Shown: positions 1 through 10,494 of the stretch, piece by piece
Layout: the number at the start of each line of letters is the position of its first letter
Position numbering within the stretch: the first letter of the stretch is position 1
Assembly (NCBI GenBank): GCA_011391285.1
Contig: JAABQU010000225.1
Span: 1-24,756, forward strand
Direction of reading: 5' to 3'
Origin: Thiobacillus sp.
Lineage (GTDB): Bacteria; Pseudomonadota; Gammaproteobacteria; Burkholderiales; Thiobacillaceae
Length of the DNA: 24,756 bases
Notes under the pieces: model-generated
Told to the model about the DNA's origin: nothing
Database searches by the model: none
What the model saw: only the letters and a program-made list of their open reading frames with translations
Made by a program: the position numbers and the translations under genes

Positions 1-22
1 GTCTGCGTTCCTTGCGTTCCAT
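1..22 (-). CDS. Start of IS3-type transposase OrfA (7 codons visible)
   Basis: An ATG at 22-20 follows a strong GGAAGGGG ribosome binding site with six bases between. The visible codons read MERKERR and then leave the window. A short, very basic N-terminus at this distance from a terminal inverted repeat is what IS3-family OrfA proteins show. Too little is visible to prove a product; the call depends on the adjacent IS end. Confidence 0.4.
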
Positions 23-85
23 GACATACCCCTTCCAGAGCAAGTATGCCCTCTCCAGACTGTCCACCAAACGTGGGTAGGATCA
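1..85 (-). mobile_element. Left end of an IS3-group insertion sequence (partial)
   Basis: Read on the minus strand from base 85 leftward, the DNA begins TGATCCTACCCA and continues to GTGGACA near base 61. This is very close to the terminal inverted repeat of IS3 as I recall it (TGATCTTACCCA...GTGGACA). It is followed by a purine-rich ribosome binding site and a short basic reading frame starting at base 22, the arrangement expected for an IS3 left end with orfA just inside. The element would therefore end at base 85 and extend out of the window to the left. The IS3-group assignment rests on the end sequence and the position of the start codon only; the transposase body is not visible. Confidence 0.65.
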
Positions 86-193
86 CTCTGGCCGAACAAC
101 AGCCATATCGATTTAATCTCTGACCGTCTCTTCCGAGTTGCTCTGGCCAACCAGGGTTGAATGAAGCAGTCAATTTGGATCAATTCAAAAGGC
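86..193. other. Intergenic stretch without a supported gene
   Basis: This stretch lies between the IS end and the putative PII-gene terminator. It is less GC-rich than its surroundings. The octamer CTCTGGCC occurs at 86-93, directly beside the IS tip, and again at 141-148, but the spacing is wrong for a target-site duplication. A plus-strand frame opening at 161 continues across the PII gene on the opposite strand and looks like a shadow. I see no promoter, RNA gene or further repeat here. Confidence 0.5.
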
Positions 194-211
194 AGCGTGC
201 GCAGCCACGCT
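194..211 (-). terminator. Probable intrinsic terminator of the sucCD-nadE-PII operon
   Basis: Immediately after the PII stop codon the minus strand reads AGCGTG, a six-base loop, then CACGCT. This is a perfect six-base-pair stem, followed by GCC and TTTT. The position directly after the last gene of the operon supports a rho-independent terminator. The stem is short and the U-run is only four bases, so termination may be partial. Confidence 0.45.
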
Positions 212-2160
<1,949 letters not shown>

Positions 2161-2169
2161 CGCGCGCGC

Positions 2170-3041
2170 CTATCGGGCACCGAGCGCCCGTTGCACGGCC
2201 TCGCCCAGCCCCGCCGGGCTTTGCGCAACGACGACGCCGGCCACTTCGAGCGCGCGAATCTTCGCAACCGCGGTCCCCGCACCGCCGGCGATGATCGCGC
2301 CGGCATGACCCATCCGCTTGCCCTTGGGCGCGGTGCGCCCGGCGATGTAGGCGGCGACCGGTTTCTTCATGTTGGAGTGGATGTACTCGGCCGCTTCTTC
2401 CTCGCGGCTGCCGCCGATTTCGCCGACCAGGATCACCGCCTCGGTCTGCGGATCGGCCTCGAACATTTCCAGGCAATCGATGAAATCCAGCCCCTTGATC
2501 GGATCGCCGCCGATGCCGACGCAGGTCGATTGTCCCAATCCCAATTGCGTGGTCTGGTGCACCGCTTCGTAGGTGAGCGTGCCGGAACGCGAGACGATGC
2601 CGATCCTGCCTTTTTGATGGATGACGCCGGGCATGATGCCGATCTTGCATTCGCCCGAGGTGATGATGCCGGGGCAGTTGGGGCCGATCAGCTTGGCGCC
2701 GTTGGCACGCAGTGCGGCCTTGACGTTCAACATGTCCAGCACCGGAATGCCTTCGGTGATGCAGACGATGACCTCGATGCCGGCGTCCGCCGCTTCGAGG
2801 ATGGAGTCGGCGGCAAACGCGGCCGGCACGTAGATCATCGTCGCGTTGGCGCCGGTCTGCCGCACTGCGTCGCGCACGGTGTTGAATACGGGCAGATCCA
2901 GATGCGTCTGGCCACCCTTGCCCGGCGTCACGCCGCCGACCATCTGCGTGCCGTAGGCGATCGCCTGTTCAGAATGGAAGCTGCCCTGCTTGCCGGTGAA
3001 ACCCTGGCAGATGACTTTGGTATTTTTGTCGACAAGGATGC

Positions 3042-3045
<4 letters not shown>
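2170..3045 (-). CDS. sucD: Succinyl-CoA synthetase, alpha subunit
   Basis: This is the alpha subunit of the TCA-cycle enzyme that interconverts succinyl-CoA and succinate with nucleoside triphosphate formation. It binds CoA and carries the phosphohistidine. The 291 residues start with the Rossmann-type CoA-binding segment ([15 protein letters not shown], about 13-27). IGPNCPGI lies at about 120-127, and the catalytic histidine H247 is in MGHAGAII. The length is normal. The ATG at 3045 overlaps the sucC stop as ATGA, which favours equal synthesis of the two subunits. nadE follows nine bases downstream. Confidence 0.97.
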
Positions 3046-4202
<1,157 letters not shown>

Positions 4203-4212
4203 TTGTTTTTCG

Positions 4213-5391
4213 ATGGAAGCTCGCCAAAACGTGCATTTTGAAGCAAACCCCCCCGATGCGGAAGCCGAAGCCGCCGAAACAGTCGTTCGCGCCGTGACAA
4301 GACTTTCGGAGTTGCCGGCCGCCGAATGGAACGCGCTGGCCGGCGATTCGCCCTTCGTGCAGCACGCCTTTCTGCATGCGCTGGAGGCCACCGATTGCGT
4401 CGGCACCCACATCGGCTGGGAGCCGGTGCATCTGGCCCTGTTCCGGAACGGCCGACTCGAGGCCGCGATGCCGCTGTATGTGAAGCATCATTCCTGGGGC
4501 GAATTCGTGTTCGACTGGGCCTGGGCCGACGCCTATCGTCGGCATGGACTCAAGTATTACCCCAAGCTGGTGTGCTGCGTGCCCTTCTCGCCGGTGCCCG
4601 GTCCGCGCCTCTTGGCACGAAACGACGTCGACCGCGCCACACTGATCCAGGCTGCATTGAAGCTCACCCGTGATCTGGGGTTCTCATCCTTCCACATCCT
4701 GTTTCCCACCGAGCCCGACCATGCCGCGCTCAATGCGGCCCCACTGATGCACCGGAGCGGCTTCCAGTTCCACTGGTTCAACGCGGGCTACGGCAGCTTC
4801 GACGACTTTCTCGCCGCGATGACGCACGACAAGCGCAAGAAAATCCGCCAGGAAAGAAAGAAGCTGACGAATCTGGGGGTGACGTTCCGCTGGGTCGAAG
4901 GGCGCGCCAGCACCGACGCCGACTGGGATTTTTTCTACCGCTGCTACGCCGACACCTACGATCGCCACCGCAGCGAACCGCATCTGAACCGTGCGTTTTT
5001 CGCGGCCCTGCGCGAGACGATGCCGGACAATCTGCTGCTGATCATTGCAGACAAAGACGGCGAACCCACCGCCTGCTCGTTCTGCATCCAGGACAGCCAG
5101 CGCCTGTACGGCCGCCACTGGGGCACGCTGGAATACGTGCCCGGCCTGCACTTCGAAACCTGTTACCAGCAGGGCATCGAATACGCCATCGGGCGCGGGC
5201 TACAGGTCTTCGAAGGCGGCGCACAGGGCGAGCACAAGCTGTCGCGCGGCTTGGTGCCGACCGCCACGCATTCCTGGCACTGGCTGGAAAATGCCGAATT
5301 CCGCGAGGCAGTCGACCGTTTCCTGGAGCGCGAAACCGACGCCATCAGCCACTACATGGATGAACTCGAAGGGCCGTTCCGCCGCGTCTGA
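4213..5391 (+). CDS. FemAB-like / GNAT-fold transferase (COG3146, DUF482 type)
   Basis: The 392-residue protein resembles the COG3146 family, named for similarity to FemAB peptidoglycan aminoacyl transferases but without a settled function. Family hallmarks seen are PAAEWNALAG with PFVQHAFLHALE (about 36-58), FDWAWADAYRRHGLKYYPKL (100-119), CVPFSPVPGPRLL (122-134), KRKKIRQERK in the middle, and FEGGAQGEHKLSRG at 333-346. There is no signal peptide or membrane segment, so it should be cytosolic. The start is uncertain: ATG 4213 is the first option, while GTG 4231 or GTG 4294 would remove a poorly conserved 6 or 27 residues that include a run of seven C bases. It leads a tightly packed plus-strand operon, with the next gene three bases downstream. 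A transferase using an aminoacyl or acyl donor is inferred. Confidence 0.85.
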   Translation: MEARQNVHFEANPPDAEAEAAETVVRAVTRLSELPAAEWNALAGDSPFVQHAFLHALEATDCVGTHIGWEPVHLALFRNGRLEAAMPLYVKHHSWGEFVFDWAWADAYRRHGLKYYPKLVCCVPFSPVPGPRLLARNDVDRATLIQAALKLTRDLGFSSFHILFPTEPDHAALNAAPLMHRSGFQFHWFNAGYGSFDDFLAAMTHDKRKKIRQERKKLTNLGVTFRWVEGRASTDADWDFFYRCYADTYDRHRSEPHLNRAFFAALRETMPDNLLLIIADKDGEPTACSFCIQDSQRLYGRHWGTLEYVPGLHFETCYQQGIEYAIGRGLQVFEGGAQGEHKLSRGLVPTATHSWHWLENAEFREAVDRFLERETDAISHYMDELEGPFRRV

Positions 5392-5394
5392 GGC

Positions 5395-5823
5395 ATGCAC
5401 TGCGAATCCGCACTTCGCCCTTACACCCTCGCGCTTTGGGCGCTCACCCTGTTGTTTGGCCTGCGCATCCTTGCCCAGCCGCTCGCACAACTCGTGCCCG
5501 CCTTGCCCGGCTTCAATGCCTGGCACGGCGGTGTGCTGCCGTATCCCGTCCTGTTGCTTTCCCAGTTGGCGATTGCAGCCATGATGATCAACGCGAACCT
5601 GCGGCTTGGCCGCGGCGTGATCCTGCCGCAGCCACGGTTGGGGCGCTGGCTGGCCATGCTGGGCACACTGTATTTTGCAGCCATGCTGCTGCGGCTGGTG
5701 CTCGGACAGACCGTGTTTTCCGGCTCATCGTGGTTTGATCGCCCCTTGCCGACCCTGTTCCATCTGGTGCTGGCCACATGGCTGCTTTCACTCGCACGCT
5801 ATCATCTCTGCCATGCTCGCTAA
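5395..5823 (+). CDS. Small four-helix membrane protein, function unknown
   Basis: I do not recognise a family for this 142-residue protein. Four hydrophobic stretches at about 11-34, 48-68, 84-104 and 118-137 predict an integral membrane protein with short loops. The only notable soluble stretch is the proline-containing loop around 73-83. The ATG lies three bases after the previous stop, and its 3' end overlaps the next gene by 11 bases. It is therefore translated as part of the operon and may be a membrane partner of the hydroxylase domain encoded next. No catalytic motif is visible. Confidence 0.75.
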   Translation: MHCESALRPYTLALWALTLLFGLRILAQPLAQLVPALPGFNAWHGGVLPYPVLLLSQLAIAAMMINANLRLGRGVILPQPRLGRWLAMLGTLYFAAMLLRLVLGQTVFSGSSWFDRPLPTLFHLVLATWLLSLARYHLCHAR

Positions 5824-8347
5824 GCTTGCCCCCTGGCTGATCTACCCGGCAACCATGGCCTTCTGCCTCGGGCTCTACCACGCCTTGCACACGCAGGGCG
5901 TTGCCCTGCCTTGGGCAATGTATGTCCCGGCCTTTGTCGGCGCGGCACTGGTGACCGCACTGGAGTGGCGCTTTCCGCACCGTCGCACCTGGCAGCCCGA
6001 CCGCATCACGGTGACGAACGATCTGGCCTACATGACGCTGGTGCAGATGCTGCTGCCGCCCGGCGTCGCCCTGCTGTTCGTGCTGCTGCTGATCGAGCCC
6101 CTGCGCGCGGCCGGCATGACCACCAGCGTCCTGTGGCCGCATGCCTGGCCGGTCTGGGCACAGGCGGCGCTGATGCTGCTCGCCGCCGATTTTCTGCGCT
6201 ACTGGCTGCATCGCGCGGCGCACCGTTACCCGCCGCTGTGGCGGCTGCATGCGGTCCACCACTCGCCCGATCGGCTGTACTGGCTCAACGTCGGTCGTTT
6301 CCACCCGCTGGAAAAGGCGCTGCAGATGGCCTTCGACACCCTCCCCTTCATGCTGCTGGGCGTGGGTGCCGAGGTCATCGCGCTCTATTTCGTTTTCTAT
6401 GCCGTCAACGGCTTTTTCCAGCACAGCAACATCCGGATGCGCTTCGGCTGGCTCAACTGGCTGGTCAGCAGCGCAGAACTGCACCGCTGGCACCACGCCC
6501 GCCAGCCCGAGGTATCTGATCACAATTTCGGCAACAACCTGATCGTCTGGGACGTGCTGTTCGGCACACGCTACCTGCCGCCCGATCGCGACAGCGAGGA
6601 CCTCGGCCTGCCGAACCCTGACTATCCGGCAAGTTTCCTGGCACAACTGCGCACGCCCTTCGTCGCCAAAATCGACAAGCACTCGATGCCGTTGCCGCCG
6701 TTTGGAATCGGTTTGCGCCGGCTCACCCTGCGGGGACTGATGGCCTTTTACGGCTGGCGCGACTGGCGTCCGTTGGTCCGGCAGGCAAGCGACCCGGCAG
6801 AGGCACAGCGCAAGGCGCTCGAAGCCATTCTCAGGCGCAACCGTGACAGCCGGTTCGGCCGCGAACACGGTTTCGCCACCCTCACCGACGTCGCTGCTTA
6901 CCGCGCCCGGGTGCCGGTGCAGCAATACGACGACCTGCAGCCCTGGGTCGAGGCGCAGATGACGGGGGAGGCTGCGCTCACCGCGGACCCGCCGGTGCTC
7001 TATGCGCTCACCAGCGGCACCACCGGCACGCCCAAGTTCATCCCGGTGCTGCGCGATACCCTGCTGCAGCACCAGCGCGGCCAGCGGCTCTATACCTGGC
7101 TGCAGTACCGTGCCTGCCCGCAGGCCTTCGACGGCCCCGCGCTCGGGCTGGTCGGCAGCGCGATCGAAGACCGCACCGCACAGGGCGTACCGATCGGCTC
7201 GGTGTCGGGCACGCTCTACGCCAGCATGCCGTCGTTCATGCGCGCGCGTTACGTGGCGCCGTCCGAAGTCTTCGCGATTGCCGACTACAACCTCAAGTAC
7301 CGCACCCTCGCCCAGCTTGCCCTGCGTCACCCCGATCTCGCTTACCTCGCCGGTGCCAACCCTTCATCCTTCCTGCGCATGCAGACCATCCTCAACGAAC
7401 ATCGCGATGCGCTGATCGATGGCGTCGAACAGGGCCATTTCGCGTCCTGGGATTATTTTTCACCGGAGCTGCAACGTGCGCTGGCGCCGTCGACCCTGCC
7501 CCTGCCGCAGCGCGCGGCCGAACTGCGCGCATTGCCCGCGCCGCTGAGCTTCGCCAGCGTCTGGCCGAATTTGAAGCTGCTGGCGACCTGGACCGGCGGC
7601 AGTTGCGGCATCGCGCTGGCGCGCCTGTCCTCCGATCTGCCCCCCGCCTGCACCGTGTTCGACATCGGCTACCTGTCGACCGAGTTTCGCGGCACGTTCA
7701 CGCTCGAACCCGGGCACGCGGCCGGCCTGCCGTTGCTCGACCAGCACTATTACGAATTCGTCGAGCAGGCTGCGTGGGATGCGGGGCGGCCTGTCTTCCT
7801 CGACCTGCACGAACTGGCCGACGGCGTCCTCTACTACGTCGTGGTCACCACCGCGTCCGGGCTTTATCGCTATTTCATGAACGACCTGATCACCGTCGAC
7901 GGCCGCCTTGCCGCCACACCGCTGCTCCGCTTCGTGCAGAAAGGCCGCGGCGTCACCAGCATCACCGGCGAGAAGCTCTACGAAGGCCAGGTGATCGATG
8001 CCATGCGCGAACTCGAAACGGCGCACCACGCCGCCTTCTACCTGCTGCTGGCCGACGAGTCCGCCAGTCGCTACCGCCTGTACCTGGAACCCGAAGGGAC
8101 GTTCGACGCAGACCAGCTCGCCGACGCGCTCGACCGCGCGCTCGCCAGCCGCAACATCGAATACCGCGACAAGCGCGCGAGTGGCCGGCTGTATCCTCCG
8201 GACATCACGATCTTGCGGGCCGGCGCGGGCGACGCCTACAAGCAGCACGCCCTGGCGCGCGGCCAGCGCGAAGGCCAGTTCAAATACCTGGCGTTGCAAT
8301 ACCGGCGCGAATGCGCGTTCGATTTCGGCGTCTGGGAGTCGGCATGA
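5813..8347 (+). CDS. Fatty acid hydroxylase/sterol desaturase domain fused to a GH3-type acyl-acid amido synthetase
   Basis: This is one uninterrupted 844-residue frame with two complete domains. Residues 1 to about 285 form a membrane di-iron hydroxylase/desaturase (FAH family) with several hydrophobic spans and three histidine boxes: HRAAH 133-137, HAVHH 146-150 and HRWHH 224-228. Residues of about 300-844 match GH3 enzymes, which adenylate a carboxylic acid and join it to an amine, usually an amino acid. The nucleotide motif TSGTTGTPKF is at 400-409. YLSTE at 620-624 corresponds to the plant YxSSE motif, and YFMND at 687-691 sits where plants have YRVGD. GEKLYEGQ (719-726) and GQFKYLAL near the end complete the fold. 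The ATG at 5813 overlaps the previous gene by 11 bases, and the stop overlaps the epimerase start as ATGA. The substrate is unknown; a lipid or fatty acid that is hydroxylated and amidated is inferred. Confidence 0.9.
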   Translation: MLAKLAPWLIYPATMAFCLGLYHALHTQGVALPWAMYVPAFVGAALVTALEWRFPHRRTWQPDRITVTNDLAYMTLVQMLLPPGVALLFVLLLIEPLRAAGMTTSVLWPHAWPVWAQAALMLLAADFLRYWLHRAAHRYPPLWRLHAVHHSPDRLYWLNVGRFHPLEKALQMAFDTLPFMLLGVGAEVIALYFVFYAVNGFFQHSNIRMRFGWLNWLVSSAELHRWHHARQPEVSDHNFGNNLIVWDVLFGTRYLPPDRDSEDLGLPNPDYPASFLAQLRTPFVAKIDKHSMPLPPFGIGLRRLTLRGLMAFYGWRDWRPLVRQASDPAEAQRKALEAILRRNRDSRFGREHGFATLTDVAAYRARVPVQQYDDLQPWVEAQMTGEAALTADPPVLYALTSGTTGTPKFIPVLRDTLLQHQRGQRLYTWLQYRACPQAFDGPALGLVGSAIEDRTAQGVPIGSVSGTLYASMPSFMRARYVAPSEVFAIADYNLKYRTLAQLALRHPDLAYLAGANPSSFLRMQTILNEHRDALIDGVEQGHFASWDYFSPELQRALAPSTLPLPQRAAELRALPAPLSFASVWPNLKLLATWTGGSCGIALARLSSDLPPACTVFDIGYLSTEFRGTFTLEPGHAAGLPLLDQHYYEFVEQAAWDAGRPVFLDLHELADGVLYYVVVTTASGLYRYFMNDLITVDGRLAATPLLRFVQKGRGVTSITGEKLYEGQVIDAMRELETAHHAAFYLLLADESASRYRLYLEPEGTFDADQLADALDRALASRNIEYRDKRASGRLYPPDITILRAGAGDAYKQHALARGQREGQFKYLALQYRRECAFDFGVWESA

Positions 8348-9456
8348 ACACGCTCGCGGCACTGCGCTTCCACGCCTTGCACATCCCCTTCCGCCAGCGC
8401 TTCCGTCATGCCTCGGCGGAACGCAACGCAACCAGCAGCGTGTGGATCGAGGCCATTGGCGACGACGGCCAGGTCGGCGTCGGGGAGTCCTGCCCGCGCC
8501 CTTATGTCACCGGAGAAACCCTGGACACGGCCCGCACCTTCTTCGCCGACTGCCATGCCGAAGTCATCGCCGAGATTCGCGACGCTGCGACCCTGAGGTC
8601 CTGGGTCGCGCTGAATGCCGGCCGCATCGACCGCCATCCGGCAGCCTGGTGCGCGATCGAGCTCGCCCTGATCGACCTGTTCGCGCGCCAGGCCGGGCAA
8701 ACCGCAGAGGCCTGGCTCGGCCTGCCCGATACAGCCGGGATCTTTCACTATTCGGCCGTGCTCGGCGATTCAGACCCGAACGCCTTTGCCGCCACTTTCG
8801 CGCGCTACCGCGACATCGGCATGACCGATTTCAAGCTCAAGCTCGCCGGCGACCTGGGGCGCGATCGCGAGAAACTTGCCGTGCTGAAAGCTGCAGGAGA
8901 TGCGGTTGCCAGACTGCGTCTCGATGCCAACAACCTGTGGCAGGATGCCGGCACGGCGCGTGACTATCTGATCGCCCTCGATGCCCCTGCGTTTGCCATC
9001 GAAGAGCCGCTGGCGACCAACCGGCGCTCGGAACTGCCTGCGCTGGCACAGGCGCTGAATATGGCCATCATTCTTGACGAAAGTCTGTGCCGGATCGACG
9101 AACTCGCCGACTACGCGCCGGGCACCCGCTGGATCCCCAACCTGCGCGTCTCCAAGCTCGGGGGACTGTTGCGCACGCTGGCCCTGGTCGATGCCGCCAC
9201 TGCGCGCGGGCTGCAACTGATCATCGGCGCGCAGGTCGGCGAAACCAGCCTGCTGACACGCATCGCGCTCACCGCGGCGCACATGGCAGGTGACGCCTTG
9301 CTGGCACAGGAAGGGGCCTACGGTACGCTGCTGCTGGAAAGCGATGTCTGTACACCGCCGCTGATGTTCGGCCACGGCGGCACACTAAGATTCGAAACCG
9401 CCGGACCCGGCTGGGGGCTCGCCTGCAAGCCCGCCGCCGAGATGTTGCGCGCCTGA
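8344..9456 (+). CDS. Dipeptide epimerase-like enolase-superfamily enzyme
   Basis: The 370-residue protein belongs to the muconate-lactonizing/dipeptide epimerase branch of the enolase superfamily, which abstracts an alpha proton next to a carboxylate in a Mg2+ site. The capping domain covers about 1-125. The barrel shows KLK at 164-166 (catalytic base), D194 in LDANN, E220 in IEEPL and D245 in LDES as metal ligands, and K271 in SKLGG as the second catalytic lysine. Known relatives epimerise L-Ala-D/L-Glu or other dipeptides, and some make o-succinylbenzoate. The C-terminal substrate motif reads ESD (332-334) rather than the DxD I would expect for an Ala-Glu epimerase. It starts as ATGA on the GH3 fusion stop and is the last gene of the operon. 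No menaquinone genes are nearby, which argues against MenC. Confidence 0.88.
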   Translation: MNTLAALRFHALHIPFRQRFRHASAERNATSSVWIEAIGDDGQVGVGESCPRPYVTGETLDTARTFFADCHAEVIAEIRDAATLRSWVALNAGRIDRHPAAWCAIELALIDLFARQAGQTAEAWLGLPDTAGIFHYSAVLGDSDPNAFAATFARYRDIGMTDFKLKLAGDLGRDREKLAVLKAAGDAVARLRLDANNLWQDAGTARDYLIALDAPAFAIEEPLATNRRSELPALAQALNMAIILDESLCRIDELADYAPGTRWIPNLRVSKLGGLLRTLALVDAATARGLQLIIGAQVGETSLLTRIALTAAHMAGDALLAQEGAYGTLLLESDVCTPPLMFGHGGTLRFETAGPGWGLACKPAAEMLRA

Positions 9457-9492
9457 ACGGATCCGCGCGCATCCACGACTGGACGAACGAGA

Positions 9493-10494
9493 TTAAATGA
9501 GTACGACCGTCAGATAGGTCACATACAAAGCCCCGTTGACCAACAGGTGCCACACGCGCAGGCCACCGTTCAGGGCTGCCCAGCGCAGCCAGAACGCCGC
9601 GACCAGGGTGACCAGCACGCCCAGCAGTACTTCCTTCTGCGGCGCCCACGGCGTCAGCGAAATGCCGATGGCGGGCAGCAGCGTGCCCTGGAACACCATG
9701 GCGCCGGTGATGTTGCCGAAGGCCAGCGTGTCCTTGTGCTTGCGAATCCACAGGATCGAGTTCACCTTTTCCGGCAGCTCGGTGGCGACCGGAATGATCA
9801 TCAGCGACAGCAGCAGTGCAGAGATGCCGATGATGGGCGCGGCCTGTTCGACACCGTGGATGAAACCCTTGGCTCCGGCGACCAGCAGCGCCAGGCCCAG
9901 CGCCAGTTGCACCACGATGAAGAGCAGGTTCTGCGGCAGGCCCAGGCGGGTCAGCAGCATCGGCGATCCGGCCTCGGTGGCGTGCCCTTCTTCCACCAGT
10001 TTGGCCGACGCCCGCAGGGTCATCATCACGTAGACGAAGTAGATCAGCACCATGACGAAGGCGAGCGCGCCGCGCACCCAGCCTTCGCCGTGCGGCACGA
10101 ACATGGCGACAAAGGCCAGCAGGAAAGCCACCAGGAAAAAATCGAGGTCGCGCTTGAGGCCGGTCCGCTCCGGGGTGAGATGGCCCAGCAGGCCGCGACG
10201 CTTCAGCACCGCCACGCTCATCAGGCACAACGACAGCGTCGACAACATCAGCGGCGCGCCGAGAATCGCGCCGACGCCGATTTCTTCGTTGGTGGTGGCG
10301 TTGCCGGTGGTGGCGAAAATAGCCAGCAGCGGCACCAGGGTTTCCGGCATGGCCGTACCGACCGCGGCGAACAGCGAGCCGGTCACGCCTTCCGAGATTT
10401 TCAGCTTCTCGCCCAGGTGTTCGAGCGCGTTGACAAAGATTTCCGCCGCCACCAGGATGAGCAGCAGATAACCGAAGAGTTCGAGAAACAGCAT
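9493..10494 (-). CDS. Na+/Ca2+ exchanger family membrane protein
   Basis: The 333-residue protein consists of about ten hydrophobic segments arranged as two related halves, as in CaCA-type cation/calcium antiporters. The alpha-1 repeat shows GTAMPETLVP (46-55), and the alpha-2 repeat shows LLSLMIIPVATELPEKV (228-244), with the paired P-E residues at 50-51 and 241-242 expected to line the ion path. A polar loop at about 161-186 separates the halves. Family membership suggests cation extrusion across the inner membrane driven by Na+ or H+; the ion is not determined. The start ATG at 10494-10492 overlaps the start ATG of the divergent thioredoxin-like gene. It converges with the epimerase gene across 36 bases that hold no clear terminator. 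Confidence 0.9.
   Translation of the reverse strand: MLFLELFGYLLLILVAAEIFVNALEHLGEKLKISEGVTGSLFAAVGTAMPETLVPLLAIFATTGNATTNEEIGVGAILGAPLMLSTLSLCLMSVAVLKRRGLLGHLTPERTGLKRDLDFFLVAFLLAFVAMFVPHGEGWVRGALAFVMVLIYFVYVMMTLRASAKLVEEGHATEAGSPMLLTRLGLPQNLLFIVVQLALGLALLVAGAKGFIHGVEQAAPIIGISALLLSLMIIPVATELPEKVNSILWIRKHKDTLAFGNITGAMVFQGTLLPAIGISLTPWAPQKEVLLGVLVTLVAAFWLRWAALNGGLRVWHLLVNGALYVTYLTVVLI

Noticed and set aside
86..148. Repeated octamer CTCTGGCC at 86-93 and 141-148 as an IS target duplication
   Set aside because: Both copies lie on the same side of the IS end, and IS3-type elements duplicate only 3-4 bases; likely chance.
5588..7330. Long minus-strand frame of 580 codons
   Set aside because: It is antisense to the membrane protein and FAH-GH3 genes, which have clear motifs. 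Its Gln/His/Arg-rich translation shows no recognisable domain.
8344..9456. Alternative call of o-succinylbenzoate synthase (MenC) for the enolase-superfamily gene
   Set aside because: No other menaquinone gene is in the window, and the operon partners suggest amino acid or peptide chemistry; kept only as a minor alternative.
9457..9492. Possible bidirectional terminator between the epimerase and exchanger genes
   Set aside because: Only GGAT/ATCC can pair around a GC-rich loop, and there is no U-run; too weak to report.
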